In this document: in pieces, positions 19,916 to 29,352 of the stretch | Layout: each line of letters starts with the position of its first letter | Position numbering within the stretch: the first letter of the stretch is position 1 | NCBI RefSeq assembly: GCF_000143685.1 | Contig: NC_014328.1 | Coordinates: 868,001-932,000 of the forward strand | Origin: Clostridium ljungdahlii DSM 13528 | GTDB lineage: Bacteria; Bacillota; Clostridia; Clostridiales; Clostridiaceae | Direction of reading: 5' to 3' | DNA length: 64,000 nucleotides | Position numbers and translations under genes: made by a program | Notes under the pieces: generated by a model | Databases searched by the model: none | Seen by the model: the letters and a program-made list of their open reading frames with translations, nothing else | What the model was told of the DNA's origin: nothing

Positions 19916-20857
19916 ATGGACAAAGAATGGATAGAAGTCTCAATTACTACTAGCAGCGAGGCAGTAGAGGCAGTTTCAGGAATACTTTACAATACTGAAG
20001 TTAAAGGTGTATCTATAGAAGATTCTCAGGATGTAGAATTTAAGAAAAAGCATCCAGAAGATTGGGATTATTTTGATGAGAGCTTGCTTAAAATAAAAGA
20101 TGGAACGGCAGTAGTAAAAGGATATTATAAGCAGGATAAGAACTTAAATGGATATTTGAAATACATAAAAGATAGTATAAATAACTTAGAAAGTTTTGGT
20201 ATAGATAAAGGAAAAGGTTTAATTACGGTATCTAAAGTAAATGAAGAAGACTGGGAGAATAAGTGGAAAGAATATTATAAGCCTTATAAAGTTGGAAAAC
20301 ATATAGTAGTAAAACCAATATGGGAGAATTATGAAGCAGAAAAAGATGATATAATAGTAGAACTTGATCCAGGTATGGCTTTTGGTACTGGTACTCATGA
20401 AACTACAAAAATGTGCATAAAGGCATTAGAAAAATATATTAAACCTGAATATACTGTATTTGACATAGGAACTGGTTCAGGTATACTAGCAATAACTTCT
20501 TCAAAACTTGGAGCAAAAGAAGTTACAGGAGTGGATTTGGATCCTGTAGCTGTAAAATCTGCGTCAACAAATGTTGGATATAATCATATTAAAAATGTGA
20601 ATATACTTCACGGAGATCTTATGGATGTAGTTAAAGGCAAGGCGAATATTGTAGTTGCCAATATAATTGCAGATGTTATAATTTTTTTAGCTGATGGAGT
20701 TAAGGATTTTATGCTTCCAGGAGGAGTTTTTATATGCTCCGGTATAATATTAGAAAGAAAAGAAGAAGTAGTTGATAAATTAAATAAAACAGGATTTAAA
20801 ATAGAAGAAATAAATGAAGATGGAGAATGGGTGTGCATAGTAGCATCAGTGAAATAG
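19916..20857 (+). CDS. prmA: Ribosomal protein L11 methyltransferase
   Basis: A 313-residue class I SAM methyltransferase; [12 protein letters not shown] is the SAM-binding motif I and [13 protein letters not shown] the PrmA signature just before it; ANIIADVI is motif IV. PrmA trimethylates ribosomal protein L11. An in-frame TTG lies at 19898, but the SD ATAGGAGGAAA falls inside it and fits the ATG at 19916. The prmA-rsmE-mtaB order after dnaJ is standard in clostridia. The leader contains the long-hairpin element. Confidence 0.93.
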   Translation: MDKEWIEVSITTSSEAVEAVSGILYNTEVKGVSIEDSQDVEFKKKHPEDWDYFDESLLKIKDGTAVVKGYYKQDKNLNGYLKYIKDSINNLESFGIDKGKGLITVSKVNEEDWENKWKEYYKPYKVGKHIVVKPIWENYEAEKDDIIVELDPGMAFGTGTHETTKMCIKALEKYIKPEYTVFDIGTGSGILAITSSKLGAKEVTGVDLDPVAVKSASTNVGYNHIKNVNILHGDLMDVVKGKANIVVANIIADVIIFLADGVKDFMLPGGVFICSGIILERKEEVVDKLNKTGFKIEEINEDGEWVCIVASVK

Positions 20858-20867
20858 GTGGTATGTT

Positions 20868-21623
20868 ATGAATAAATTTTTTGTGCCTCAGGAAGACATA
20901 AATTTTAATACAGCCTATATTAGGGGCGAAGATGTAAAACATATACGAAAAGTACTTAGACTTAAATGTGGAGACAAGATAAACATAAATAACTGTAATG
21001 GAAAAGAATTTTTAGGTGCTATAGAGAAAATAGATAAAGATGAAGTTGTGGTAAACATTATAGAAGAACTTACGCTATATAATGAAAGCAAGATTAAAAT
21101 TTATCTTTTTCAAGGGTTACCTAAGTCTGGTAAAATGGATTTGATAGTACAGAAGGCTGTTGAACTTGGAGTTTATGAAATTACACCTGTTGTTACAAGT
21201 AGGGTTGTTGTAAAAAATGATTCAGGAGAATTTAAAAAGGTAGATAGATGGAATAAAATTGCTAAGGAAGCTTGTAAGCAGTGTAAGAGAAGCATAATTC
21301 CTAAGGTTAATGTTCCAATTAGTTTCAAAGAACTTTTGAGTGAAGGGGAATATATGGATGTTATAGTAGTTCCCTATGAAAATGAAAGTAATACAGGTAT
21401 AAAAAAAATAGTAAATTCTATAAAAGATAAAAGTAATCTAGAGAAAATAGCTATTGTGATAGGACCTGAAGGTGGATTTGAAGAACAAGAAATAGATGAA
21501 CTTAAAAATATAAACTCTCATATAGCTACATTAGGCCCAAGAATACTTAGAACTGAAACGGCAGGTTTTGTATGCATATCGCTTATCATGTATGAATTAG
21601 GAGATTTAGGAGGTCTTTACTAG
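20868..21623 (+). CDS. rsmE: 16S rRNA (uracil(1498)-N3)-methyltransferase
   Basis: A 251-residue SPOUT-class enzyme. The N-terminal PUA-like part (HIRKVLRLKCGDKI) precedes the knotted SAM domain with LFQGLPKSGKMDLIVQKAVELGV, IGPEGGFEEQE and LGPRILRTETA, all RsmE landmarks. It methylates U1498 of 16S rRNA. It starts 10 bases after prmA and is followed with no gap by mtaB. Confidence 0.95.
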   Translation: MNKFFVPQEDINFNTAYIRGEDVKHIRKVLRLKCGDKININNCNGKEFLGAIEKIDKDEVVVNIIEELTLYNESKIKIYLFQGLPKSGKMDLIVQKAVELGVYEITPVVTSRVVVKNDSGEFKKVDRWNKIAKEACKQCKRSIIPKVNVPISFKELLSEGEYMDVIVVPYENESNTGIKKIVNSIKDKSNLEKIAIVIGPEGGFEEQEIDELKNINSHIATLGPRILRTETAGFVCISLIMYELGDLGGLY

Positions 21624-23015
21624 GTGAATTCAATTAATGAAAAAAAATTTGATTTAACCCTTGATAACAAAGAATTCTTTAATGCTTATGGAAGAAATAA
21701 AAAGGTAGGTATGTCTACTTTAGGATGTAGGGTAAATCAGTATGAAACTGAAGCTATGGCTGAAAAATTTATACAAGAGGGATATGATATTGTAGACTTT
21801 GAAGATTATGCAGATGTGTATGTGGTGAATACTTGTACTGTAACCAATATGGGAGATAAAAAATCTAGACAGATGATACATAGGGCTAGGAAAAAAAATA
21901 GTAATGCTGTAATTGCTGTAGTAGGGTGTTATTCCCAAATTGCATCAGACAAGGTATCAGAAATAGAAGGGGTAGATGTAGTCCTAGGAACTAGAAATAA
22001 AGGAGACGTAGTATATTGGGTAAGTAGGGTCTCTTATGAAGGGAAAAAAATAGTCAAAGTAAATGAAGTATTGAAAAATAAAACATTTGAAGACTTGAAG
22101 ATAGACGAATACCAAAAGAGAACGAGAGCTTTTTTAAAAATTCAAGATGGATGTAATAGATTTTGTTCTTATTGTGCAATACCTTTTGCTAGGGGCGCTG
22201 TGTGCAGTAAATCTCCAGACAAAATAATTGAGGAAGTAGAGAAATTATCTCGTAATAATTTTAAAGAGATTATACTTTCAGGTATACATATTGCATCTTA
22301 TGGTACAGATATAGACGGAGACTGGAATCTTTTGAGAATATTACAGGAAATAGATAAAGTAAAAGGCATCGATAGAGTTAGAATTGGATCTATAGACCCT
22401 CAATTTTTTACAGAAGGTGTTATAGAGAAAATGTCAAAGTTAGAAAAGTTATGTCCTCATTTTCATCTTTCACTTCAAAGTGGATGCGATGAAACCTTAA
22501 AGAGAATGAACAGGAGATATACCACTTCAGAATATGAAAAAATAGTATATGAGATAAGAAATGCCATAGAAAATGCATCTATAACTACAGATATCATAGT
22601 TGGGTTCCCTGGAGAAACAGAAGAAGAATTTAATAAAACTTATGATTTTTTAAATAGAATAGCTCTTTCCAAGATGCATGTATTTAAATACAGCAGGAGA
22701 AGTGGGACTAAAGCTGCAGATATGCCCGGACAGGTAGATGGTAAAACTAAGGATGAAAGAAGCAGCAAAGTATTGGAGTTAGATAAAAAATTAGAAAAGA
22801 AGTTTATGAATAAATTTTTAGGATATAATATGGATGTACTCTATGAACAAGAAATTGACAATGATGGAACATATTTCGAAGGCTATACTCCAAATTATAT
22901 AAAGGTAATAACAAAGTGCGAAAAAGCTTTAAATTTGGAAGGAAAAATCTTGTGTACGCAACTTGAAGGTACAAAAGATGGATATATAGAAGGAAAGTTG
23001 AAAAAATTTATTTGA
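21624..23015 (+). CDS. mtaB: tRNA t6A37 methylthiotransferase MtaB
   Basis: A 463-residue radical-SAM methylthiotransferase: N-terminal UPF0004 domain (STLGCRVNQYETEAM with further Cys at VNTCTVTN and VGCYSQ for the auxiliary 4Fe-4S cluster), radical-SAM motif CNRFCSYC, and a C-terminal TRAM domain. It converts t6A37 to ms2t6A in tRNAs reading ANN codons. It starts with GTG directly after the rsmE stop; the SD AGGAGGT lies within the end of rsmE. Confidence 0.93.
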   Translation: MNSINEKKFDLTLDNKEFFNAYGRNKKVGMSTLGCRVNQYETEAMAEKFIQEGYDIVDFEDYADVYVVNTCTVTNMGDKKSRQMIHRARKKNSNAVIAVVGCYSQIASDKVSEIEGVDVVLGTRNKGDVVYWVSRVSYEGKKIVKVNEVLKNKTFEDLKIDEYQKRTRAFLKIQDGCNRFCSYCAIPFARGAVCSKSPDKIIEEVEKLSRNNFKEIILSGIHIASYGTDIDGDWNLLRILQEIDKVKGIDRVRIGSIDPQFFTEGVIEKMSKLEKLCPHFHLSLQSGCDETLKRMNRRYTTSEYEKIVYEIRNAIENASITTDIIVGFPGETEEEFNKTYDFLNRIALSKMHVFKYSRRSGTKAADMPGQVDGKTKDERSSKVLELDKKLEKKFMNKFLGYNMDVLYEQEIDNDGTYFEGYTPNYIKVITKCEKALNLEGKILCTQLEGTKDGYIEGKLKKFI

Positions 23016-23074
23016 CTTTAGCAGGATTTTATTATTAATTATTGAATATTATACTGTTAAGGGAGGTGAAATTT

Positions 23075-23419
23075 ATGGAAGAATGTATTTTTTGCAAAAT
23101 AATAAAGGGTGAAATTCCATCTGAGAAAATATATGAAGATGATATGGTACTAAGTTTTAAAGATATAGAACCAGCTGCACCGGTGCATGTACTTATAATA
23201 CCTAAAAAACATATAGGCAGTATAAATGATCTTACCGAAGATGATTCTAAAATAATTGCTCATATATATTTAGTTGCAAAACAGATTGCAGCTAAACTTG
23301 GTATAGATGAAAAAGGATATAGAATTGTAACTAACTGTGGAGAAGAGGCAGGACAGACAGTACATCATGTTCATTTTCATTTACTAGGTGGTAGATCGTT
23401 TGCATGGCCTCCGGGCTAA
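23075..23419 (+). CDS. HIT-family nucleotide-binding hydrolase
   Basis: A 114-residue protein beginning CIFCKIIKGEIPSEKIYEDD and ending with the histidine-triad motif HHVHFHLLGG. HIT proteins hydrolyse nucleoside phosphoramidates or dinucleotides. Cys4 and Cys7 with a downstream His suggest the zinc-site subgroup (HinT/HIT). The ATG at 23075 follows the SD GGGAGGTGA at the right distance; the upstream in-frame TTG at 23042 lacks one. Downstream is the separate rpsU promoter. Confidence 0.92.
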   Translation: MEECIFCKIIKGEIPSEKIYEDDMVLSFKDIEPAAPVHVLIIPKKHIGSINDLTEDDSKIIAHIYLVAKQIAAKLGIDEKGYRIVTNCGEEAGQTVHHVHFHLLGGRSFAWPPG

Positions 23420-23451
23420 AATTATAGAACAATTTAAGAGTTATGAAATTG

Positions 23452-23481
23452 TTGACAGTATCGAAAGGTTTATTGTATAAT
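23452..23481 (+). promoter_or_regulatory. Sigma-A promoter of rpsU-yqeY
   Basis: TTGACA (23452-23457), 18-base spacer, TATAAT (23476-23481): both hexamers are consensus. It lies about 80 bases before the rpsU start. Confidence 0.85.
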
Positions 23482-23559
23482 GGCTATGTGCTATTTGACC
23501 CATGTTAACTGTATTTGATTTTTTAAATTGAATTGAGCTAGCGGAGGGAGGGAGATAAT

Positions 23560-23736
23560 ATGTCAGAAATAAAAGTTGGAGAAAATGAAACTATAGAAAG
23601 TGCATTGAGAAGATTTAAGAGAAAATGTGCTAGAGCTGGTGTTCTTTCAGAAGTTAGAAAAAGAGAACACTATGAAAAGCCAAGTGTAAAGAGAAAGAAA
23701 AAATCAGAAGCTGCAAGAAAGAGAAAATTTAAATAG
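23560..23736 (+). CDS. rpsU: 30S ribosomal protein S21
   Basis: A 58-residue, strongly basic protein ([20 protein letters not shown], ending [13 protein letters not shown]), the usual S21 sequence and length. The SD GGAGGGAGGGAG is strong. It is expressed from the consensus promoter just upstream and is followed after 29 bases by yqeY, the common Firmicute pairing. Confidence 0.95.
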   Translation: MSEIKVGENETIESALRRFKRKCARAGVLSEVRKREHYEKPSVKRKKKSEAARKRKFK

Positions 23737-23765
23737 AATTCTTTGAAAGAGGGTATTAACTGGTA

Positions 23766-24209
23766 ATGTCTCTTAAAGAAAGATTGCAAGAAGACTGGAA
23801 GAATGCTTTAAAATCTGGAGACAAATTTAAAGCAAACACTATAAGTATGGCTAAAGCGGCTGTCTTGTTGGTAGAAAAAACTGATGGAAAAAAACTTGAC
23901 GATGAGAAAATTATAGATATAATAGCAAAAGAAGTCAAAGAGAGGCGTGAATCTATACTTGAATTTGAAAAAGGGAAAAGGCAGGATCTAGTTGAAAAAG
24001 CAAAATCTGAAATAGATATCTTGTTGGAATACCTTCCTCAGCAGTTAAGTAAAGAGGAAATTTCCGAAATTATTCGGAATGCAGTTAATGAAGTGGGTGC
24101 AGAAAGTATTAAAGATATGAAAAAGGTTATGGCAATTGTTATGCCTAAAACTAGAGGCAGAGCAGATGGCAAACTTGTAAGTCAAATAGTAAAAGAACAT
24201 TTAAATTAA
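23766..24209 (+). CDS. yqeY: GatB/YqeY domain protein
   Basis: A 147-residue helical protein beginning MSLKERLQEDWKNALKSGDK and ending AMPKTRGRADGKLVSQIVKEHL-like, the stand-alone YqeY family related to the tRNA-binding tail of the GatB amidotransferase subunit. The biological role is not established. It is co-transcribed with rpsU and ends at a strong terminator. Confidence 0.9.
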   Translation: MSLKERLQEDWKNALKSGDKFKANTISMAKAAVLLVEKTDGKKLDDEKIIDIIAKEVKERRESILEFEKGKRQDLVEKAKSEIDILLEYLPQQLSKEEISEIIRNAVNEVGAESIKDMKKVMAIVMPKTRGRADGKLVSQIVKEHLN

Positions 24210-24216
24210 ATGAGTA

Positions 24217-24247
24217 AAAGGTTGAGATTGTATCTCAACCTTTTTTT
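24217..24247 (+). terminator. Rho-independent terminator after yqeY
   Basis: AAAGGTTGAGAT (24217-24228) and ATCTCAACCTTT (24232-24243) pair perfectly with a 3-base loop and the 3' arm runs into seven or more T. Confidence 0.95.
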
Positions 24248-24289
24248 ACTTCCGGTACGCTTTAAAGATTGTAATTACAGATGCCTAAT

Positions 24290-24341
24290 CAATAAAGCTT
24301 ACTTAGTGGGAGTGTTACAGTAGGTAGCCATCAGATAAATT
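24290..24341 (+). repeat. Decayed copy of a hairpin-type element end
   Basis: The gap 24248-24440 holds AGTGGGAGTGTTACAG then GTAGGTAGCCATCAGATAAAT. The latter matches GCAGGTAGTCATCGGATAAAT at 38953-38972, where it follows a perfect 21-bp hairpin. Here the left arm is lost. The shared tail resembles the right end of IS200/IS605-type elements, but no transposase is nearby. Nothing else is evident in the gap. Confidence 0.45.
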
Positions 24342-24440
24342 TAGGAACTTTATGTAATTTATTATATACATATCTCATAAATTATTAGGAGTAAGCTAAT
24401 ATATTTAAGTGAATATATATAAATTCTTAGAGGTGATACT

Positions 24441-24725
24441 ATGGGAGACAAGATATACAATGCAAAACGGAATATTGCAGATAAACTGGAATTGCCCGGA
24501 GATATAATTTTAAATATGCCCCAAATCAAAATTACAGGGGATAATGAAATAATAATTGAAAATCATAGAGGTATTATAGCGTTTGATGAAAGTCAAATAA
24601 AAGTTAATTCAGGTATAGGATTGATATCCATATATGGAAGTAGATTTGAAGTGCTTTTTATGGGAGGAAGCACTATAACTATAGGAGGAAGATTTACATC
24701 TATAGTCTATGAAGGAAACAAGTAA
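24441..24725 (+). CDS. yqfC: Sporulation protein YqfC (YabP/YqfC family)
   Basis: A 94-residue protein beginning MGDKIYNAKRNIADKLELPGDIILNMPQIKITG and containing EIIIENHRGIIAFDESQIKVNSGIGLISIYG, the YabP/YqfC family pattern. It is a mother-cell-expressed sporulation protein working with YqfD; the molecular role is unknown. The gene overlaps yqfD by 17 bases. Confidence 0.93.
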   Translation: MGDKIYNAKRNIADKLELPGDIILNMPQIKITGDNEIIIENHRGIIAFDESQIKVNSGIGLISIYGSRFEVLFMGGSTITIGGRFTSIVYEGNK

Positions 24726-25863
24726 ATTTAGTTTTAAAAACTATAGAAGCGGAATAATTTTATTGGAAATACAATCCCTTATACCTGAAAAATTTATTAA
24801 CGTTATGTGGAAAAATAATATCTACATAAAAAATATTAAAAAGAAAAGTATTACAACTATGACTATGGAGATAAATTTAAGAGATTATGATAAGATAGAG
24901 GATATAGCAAGAAGAACTGGAACTAGAATAAAGATAATAAATAGAAGAGGTCCTATATTTTTTATAATTAAGCTTAAGAGAAAAATAACTTTAGTATTCG
25001 GAATAATTTTATTTATAGGAACAATATATTATTTATCTACTTTTATATGGAGTGTAAAAATAAATTCTGAAGAAGGATTGCCGCCTTATATAATAAGACA
25101 GCAGCTTAAATCTTATGGCATAAAGCCAGGTATTAACAAAGATAAAATAAATGTATATAAAATAGAAAAAGATTTAGTAAAGGATAATGACAATATAATG
25201 TGGGCAAAGGTGAGAATACAGGGTTCTGAATTAAATGTAAGTGTAGTTCAGAGAAAATCACCTCCTAATATAGTGGAAGAAAACACTCCTTGTAATTTAA
25301 TAGCCAAAAGAGATGGAAAAGTTGTAAGAGCATATACCACTAAAGGAACTGTTGTTGTAAAAGTGGGGGATGATGTAAAAAAGGGACAGCTACTTGTAAA
25401 AGGTGAACAAGGATTGGAAGGATCAACTTATAGTGTTCATGCTGCAGGATATATTATATGCACGACTACCTATGAGGCATCTGAAACTGTAAAAGTAAAT
25501 AATATAAAAAATGAGAGGACAGGTAAGAAAATAGAAAACTATTATATTAATTTCAGGGGAAAGAAACAGTATCTGAAAAAAGATAATAATAAATTTAATA
25601 AATATGATAAAATAGAGGAAAGTAAATTCATCTTTGGAAAAGAGACTTATTTTGAAGTTAAACAAGTTACAGTAAAAGGAAATCTTCAAAAAATAGTACA
25701 AGACACTGGGCAAAAACTTTACAATAATATATCTTGCAATTTGGATAAATCTATAAAAATTGTAAATAAGGTAATTACTTATGAGGGTCAAGATCCTTGT
25801 AAGGTTAAAGTACAAGTTACAGCAGAAGAAAACATAGCCATTCCAGATACAATTACAAATTAA
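24709..25863 (+). CDS. yqfD: Sporulation protein YqfD
   Basis: A 384-residue protein with one membrane helix (about residues 94-112) separating a small N-terminal domain from a large exported part with POTRA-like beginning (INSEEGLPPYIIRQQLKSYGIKPG). The middle region VGDDVKKGQLLVKG is typical of the YqfD family, homologous to SpoIVFA-like membrane assembly factors. It is co-translated with yqfC. The chosen ATG lies inside yqfC and lacks a strong SD, consistent with translational coupling. Confidence 0.9.
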   Translation: MKETSKFSFKNYRSGIILLEIQSLIPEKFINVMWKNNIYIKNIKKKSITTMTMEINLRDYDKIEDIARRTGTRIKIINRRGPIFFIIKLKRKITLVFGIILFIGTIYYLSTFIWSVKINSEEGLPPYIIRQQLKSYGIKPGINKDKINVYKIEKDLVKDNDNIMWAKVRIQGSELNVSVVQRKSPPNIVEENTPCNLIAKRDGKVVRAYTTKGTVVVKVGDDVKKGQLLVKGEQGLEGSTYSVHAAGYIICTTTYEASETVKVNNIKNERTGKKIENYYINFRGKKQYLKKDNNKFNKYDKIEESKFIFGKETYFEVKQVTVKGNLQKIVQDTGQKLYNNISCNLDKSIKIVNKVITYEGQDPCKVKVQVTAEENIAIPDTITN

Positions 25864-25930
25864 GGGCAAAATATAACTAAAGATTATATAAAGAGATACG
25901 TATAAAATGAAGAATAAAGGGTGAGCTTAA

Positions 25931-28036
25931 TTGAAAAAACTATCATTAAAAAAGGTTTTTTTACAAGAAAAAGTTAATAAAATAATTGTTTTTATGATAA
26001 GTTTTATATTTATTTATTCGCTACTTGTAACTGGACTAACGACAAAAAAATATAACTTGAAGGAAGGAGATATTGCCAAAGTCGATATAAAAGCACCAAG
26101 GGAAGTTAAGGATGAATTATCCACAGAAACGCGCATTCGACAGGCAGAGGATTCTGTACCAATTCAATACAATAAAAAACCTGAAGTGAAAACGGGAGTT
26201 ATCAGTAAGTTAAATAGTTTTTTTTCTAAAATAGATCAGGTAAATAGTTCACAATTGGAAGAAAAGGATAAAATACAAAAATTAAAAAGTGAAGATAATA
26301 TAGGATTAGCAGATGATGATTATCAGGATATAATAAAGTTGAATAAAGATGAATTAAAACAACTTCAGGATTTTTTGCAAAAATCTCTCTCAGATATGTA
26401 TGATAGCAATAATATAAGCGATAACACACAAAGGGATAATAGAGAAGATATAAAAAGGGCCCAGGAAATTATATTGCTGAAAGTGAGTACTTCTAATAGT
26501 TTGTCAAAAAATTTAAAGGACATAGCTACTAAAATAGGATATTCTCAAATTTCTCCAAATTTCTTTTATGATAAAGATAAGACAGAAGAACTCAGAAGAG
26601 AAGTTGTAAAAAAAGTTTCACCAGTTATAATAAAAAAGGATCAAATTATAGTAAAAGAAGGCGAACCTGTAACAAAATACCAAATAGAAGTGTTAAGAGA
26701 CTTAGGACTTCTAAATAATAGTTCACATTTTCAATGGCATATTTATATTTCATTAGGTATACTGATTCTTTTAGTATTGGTATTGGAATGGACATATTTT
26801 TCTATATATTGTCCTAAGATATATAATGACTTAAAAATGCTTATAATGGTTAATATATTGAGCTTATTAGCTATATTTATGGCTAGGACCATTGGCATAA
26901 TTTCTACTTTCTTAATACCACTTACATTTGTACCTATGATAGTATCACTTCTTGTTGGAAAAAAAGTTTCACTAGTAATAAGTACTATTAATTGTGTTTT
27001 AATAAGTGTGGCTGTACAATTTAGCCTGGATATAACAGTGCTAGCTGTGGTAAATGCTGTAGTAGGATCTATTATCCTTAAAAAGATGCAGCAGAGAATG
27101 GATATATTATTTTCATGTTTATATATGACAGTTATAAATGTTATACTTACTTTTTCAATGGGGTTTTTAATCAGTGATAATATGGCAGATGTAGTTGAAA
27201 AGGCAGTATATATTGGAATTTCAACTATAATTTCTGGAATTTTAGTTATAGGTTTTTTGCCTCTTTTTGAAGGAGTATTTAATATAGTTACAACTATAAA
27301 ACTTTTAGAATTATCTAATCCTAATAATCCACTTCTAAAGAGATTGCTTATGGAGGCACCGGGAAGTTATCATCATAGTCTATTAGTTGGAAATTTAGCA
27401 GAAGTAGCAGCAGAAGAAGTAGGTGGGAATCCACTTTTGGCTAGGGTAGCGGCTTATTATCATGATATAGGTAAAATAAGAAGACCTTATTTTTTCAAAG
27501 AAAACCAGCTGGGAAAAGATAATCCTCATAGCAAGCTAACTCCTAGCTTAAGTGCTTTAATAATAATATCCCATGTTAAAGATGGAATTGAAATGGCTAG
27601 GGAGTATAAGCTTCCTAAAATAATAATAGATGCTATACAGCAGCATCATGGCACATCTCTCGTAAAATATTTTTATGTTACTATGAAAAATTCAAGTGAA
27701 AAACCAGAGGATGTGAAAGAGGATGATTTTAGATACCCAGGGCCAATACCTGAGACAAAGGAATCGGGTATAATAATGTTAGCAGATGGTGTAGAAGCTG
27801 CTGTAAGATCAATAAATGACCCAACTGAGGATAAAATTGAGAAAATGGTAAATAACATAATTAAAGACAGATTAGATGAAGGTCAGCTTAATAATTGTGA
27901 GCTTACTTTAAAAGATATAGGTAAAATAAAAATTGCATTTATAAAAGCTTTACAGGGAATATATCACCATAGAATAGAATATCCGGAGGATAAATTCTCT
28001 AAAAAATCTATTAATCAATTAAAAAGTCCTACTTAA
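25931..28036 (+). CDS. pgpH: 7TM-HD cyclic-di-AMP phosphodiesterase (PgpH/YqfF)
   Basis: A 701-residue protein: N-terminal membrane helix, a long extracytoplasmic 7TMR-HD sensor domain (about 45-270), seven membrane helices (about 275-460), then a cytoplasmic HD domain with GSYHHSLLVGNLAE, YYHDIGKI (His511-Asp512) and QQHHGTS. PgpH enzymes hydrolyse c-di-AMP, the second messenger of turgor and envelope control. It starts with TTG after GGGTGAG. The yqfD-pgpH-ybeY-dgkA-era order is strongly conserved. Confidence 0.95.
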   Translation: MKKLSLKKVFLQEKVNKIIVFMISFIFIYSLLVTGLTTKKYNLKEGDIAKVDIKAPREVKDELSTETRIRQAEDSVPIQYNKKPEVKTGVISKLNSFFSKIDQVNSSQLEEKDKIQKLKSEDNIGLADDDYQDIIKLNKDELKQLQDFLQKSLSDMYDSNNISDNTQRDNREDIKRAQEIILLKVSTSNSLSKNLKDIATKIGYSQISPNFFYDKDKTEELRREVVKKVSPVIIKKDQIIVKEGEPVTKYQIEVLRDLGLLNNSSHFQWHIYISLGILILLVLVLEWTYFSIYCPKIYNDLKMLIMVNILSLLAIFMARTIGIISTFLIPLTFVPMIVSLLVGKKVSLVISTINCVLISVAVQFSLDITVLAVVNAVVGSIILKKMQQRMDILFSCLYMTVINVILTFSMGFLISDNMADVVEKAVYIGISTIISGILVIGFLPLFEGVFNIVTTIKLLELSNPNNPLLKRLLMEAPGSYHHSLLVGNLAEVAAEEVGGNPLLARVAAYYHDIGKIRRPYFFKENQLGKDNPHSKLTPSLSALIIISHVKDGIEMAREYKLPKIIIDAIQQHHGTSLVKYFYVTMKNSSEKPEDVKEDDFRYPGPIPETKESGIIMLADGVEAAVRSINDPTEDKIEKMVNNIIKDRLDEGQLNNCELTLKDIGKIKIAFIKALQGIYHHRIEYPEDKFSKKSINQLKSPT

Positions 28037-28072
28037 AGTAGAACTTTTATATACTAAATTGGAGGAACGTAA

Positions 28073-28567
28073 ATGATTTTTATAGATAATAGACAAAATA
28101 AACTAGAAGTAACACAGGAGTTAGAAGAAAATATAAAAGGTGTAATACAATGTGCTCTAAAAGAAGAGAATGTAAATATTCCATGTGAAATAAGTGTTAT
28201 TTTTATAGATAATGAAGAGATAAAAAATATAAATAGGGAGAATAGAAACATAGATAAGGTAACTGATGTATTATCTTTTCCAATGTTAGAGTATCCAGAA
28301 GGCAGCGTATTTAAACAGGTATATGTAAATCATGAATTTGAAGAAAGCGATATGGATGATGGAAATTTAGTATTAGGTGATATAGCACTTTCTCTTGAAA
28401 GAGCAGAGGAACAGGCTCAGGAATTTGGGCATTCATTTTTAAGGGAAGCTTGTTATTTAACAGTACATTCAGTACTTCACCTTTTAGGATATGATCATAT
28501 GGAAGAAAGTGATAAAAAAATCATGAGGCAGAGGGAAGAGGAAATTTTAAGCGGATTCAAACTATAA
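28073..28567 (+). CDS. ybeY: Endoribonuclease YbeY
   Basis: A 164-residue protein with the zinc signature [11 protein letters not shown] (H-x3-H-x5-H). The upstream strand block TDVLSFPM is also diagnostic. YbeY acts in 16S rRNA 3' maturation and ribosome quality control. SD TTGGAGGA. 36 bases after pgpH and 41 bases before dgkA. Confidence 0.95.
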   Translation: MIFIDNRQNKLEVTQELEENIKGVIQCALKEENVNIPCEISVIFIDNEEIKNINRENRNIDKVTDVLSFPMLEYPEGSVFKQVYVNHEFEESDMDDGNLVLGDIALSLERAEEQAQEFGHSFLREACYLTVHSVLHLLGYDHMEESDKKIMRQREEEILSGFKL

Positions 28568-28608
28568 TAATGTATATAAGTTAAAATTACATAAAATGGG
28601 GAATAGAG

Positions 28609-29307
28609 ATGAAGGTTAAAAAGCTATTGGATAGTTTTAACTATGCTATTGAAGGTATAATATATTCTGTAAGAACTCAGAGAAATATGAAAATACATAT
28701 GATAGCAGCTCTTTTAGTATTAGTTATATGCTTTATTTATGATTTAAGTAAAATGGAGATATTAGCCGTAATAATAACGATAAGTATTGTTATTATTGCG
28801 GAACTTTTTAATACTGCTGTAGAATCTGCTATAGATGCTACTATAAACTACTATCATCCACTTGCTAAAATTGCTAAAAATGTGGCTGCTGGTGGAGTGC
28901 TAGTTGCTGCTGTAAATGCTGTTGTGGTAGGATATATAATATTTTGGGATAAACTAAAGTATATTAATTTTATAGTCATGAGGAAGGTAAAAAGTACAAA
29001 TCCTTATGTAATATTTATAATACTTGCAATTGTATTTATAACTACAATAATTATAAAGGCGATTTTTGGTGAAGGAACTCCATTAAAAGGAGGAATGCCA
29101 AGTGGTCATAGTGCCATAGCTTTTTCTATAGCTACTACTATAGCATTGATATCAGAACAATTAGCAGTGGTAATATTGAGTTACCTTTTGGCATTTATAG
29201 TGGCGCAAAGCAGGGTGGATTCAGATACTCATTCAGTTATAGAAGTAGTTTGTGGAGGAGCATTTGGTGTTTTAATAACTGTATTTCTTTTTAGAGTATT
29301 TGGATAA
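28609..29307 (+). CDS. dgkA: DgkA-type lipid kinase fused to a PAP2 phosphatase domain
   Basis: Residues 1-125 are a DgkA-type undecaprenol/diacylglycerol kinase (ELFNTAVESAIDA, metal and active-site helix; three membrane helices). Residues about 130-232 add a PAP2-type phosphatase domain with MPSGHSAIAFS and SRVDSDTHSVIEV, the second and third PAP2 motifs. A kinase and a phosphatase that can act on the same undecaprenyl lipid are thus joined; the fusion occurs in several clostridia. Next downstream are the remains of cdd, then era. Confidence 0.9.
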   Translation: MKVKKLLDSFNYAIEGIIYSVRTQRNMKIHMIAALLVLVICFIYDLSKMEILAVIITISIVIIAELFNTAVESAIDATINYYHPLAKIAKNVAAGGVLVAAVNAVVVGYIIFWDKLKYINFIVMRKVKSTNPYVIFIILAIVFITTIIIKAIFGEGTPLKGGMPSGHSAIAFSIATTIALISEQLAVVILSYLLAFIVAQSRVDSDTHSVIEVVCGGAFGVLITVFLFRVFG

Positions 29308-29352
29308 AAGGAGAATTTAAATATTATATTTATATGTTTTTTAGGGGAATAA

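Noticed and set aside
23042..23074. Upstream extension of the HIT gene from TTG 23042
   Set aside because: No SD before the TTG, whereas GGGAGGTGA is ideally placed for ATG 23075.
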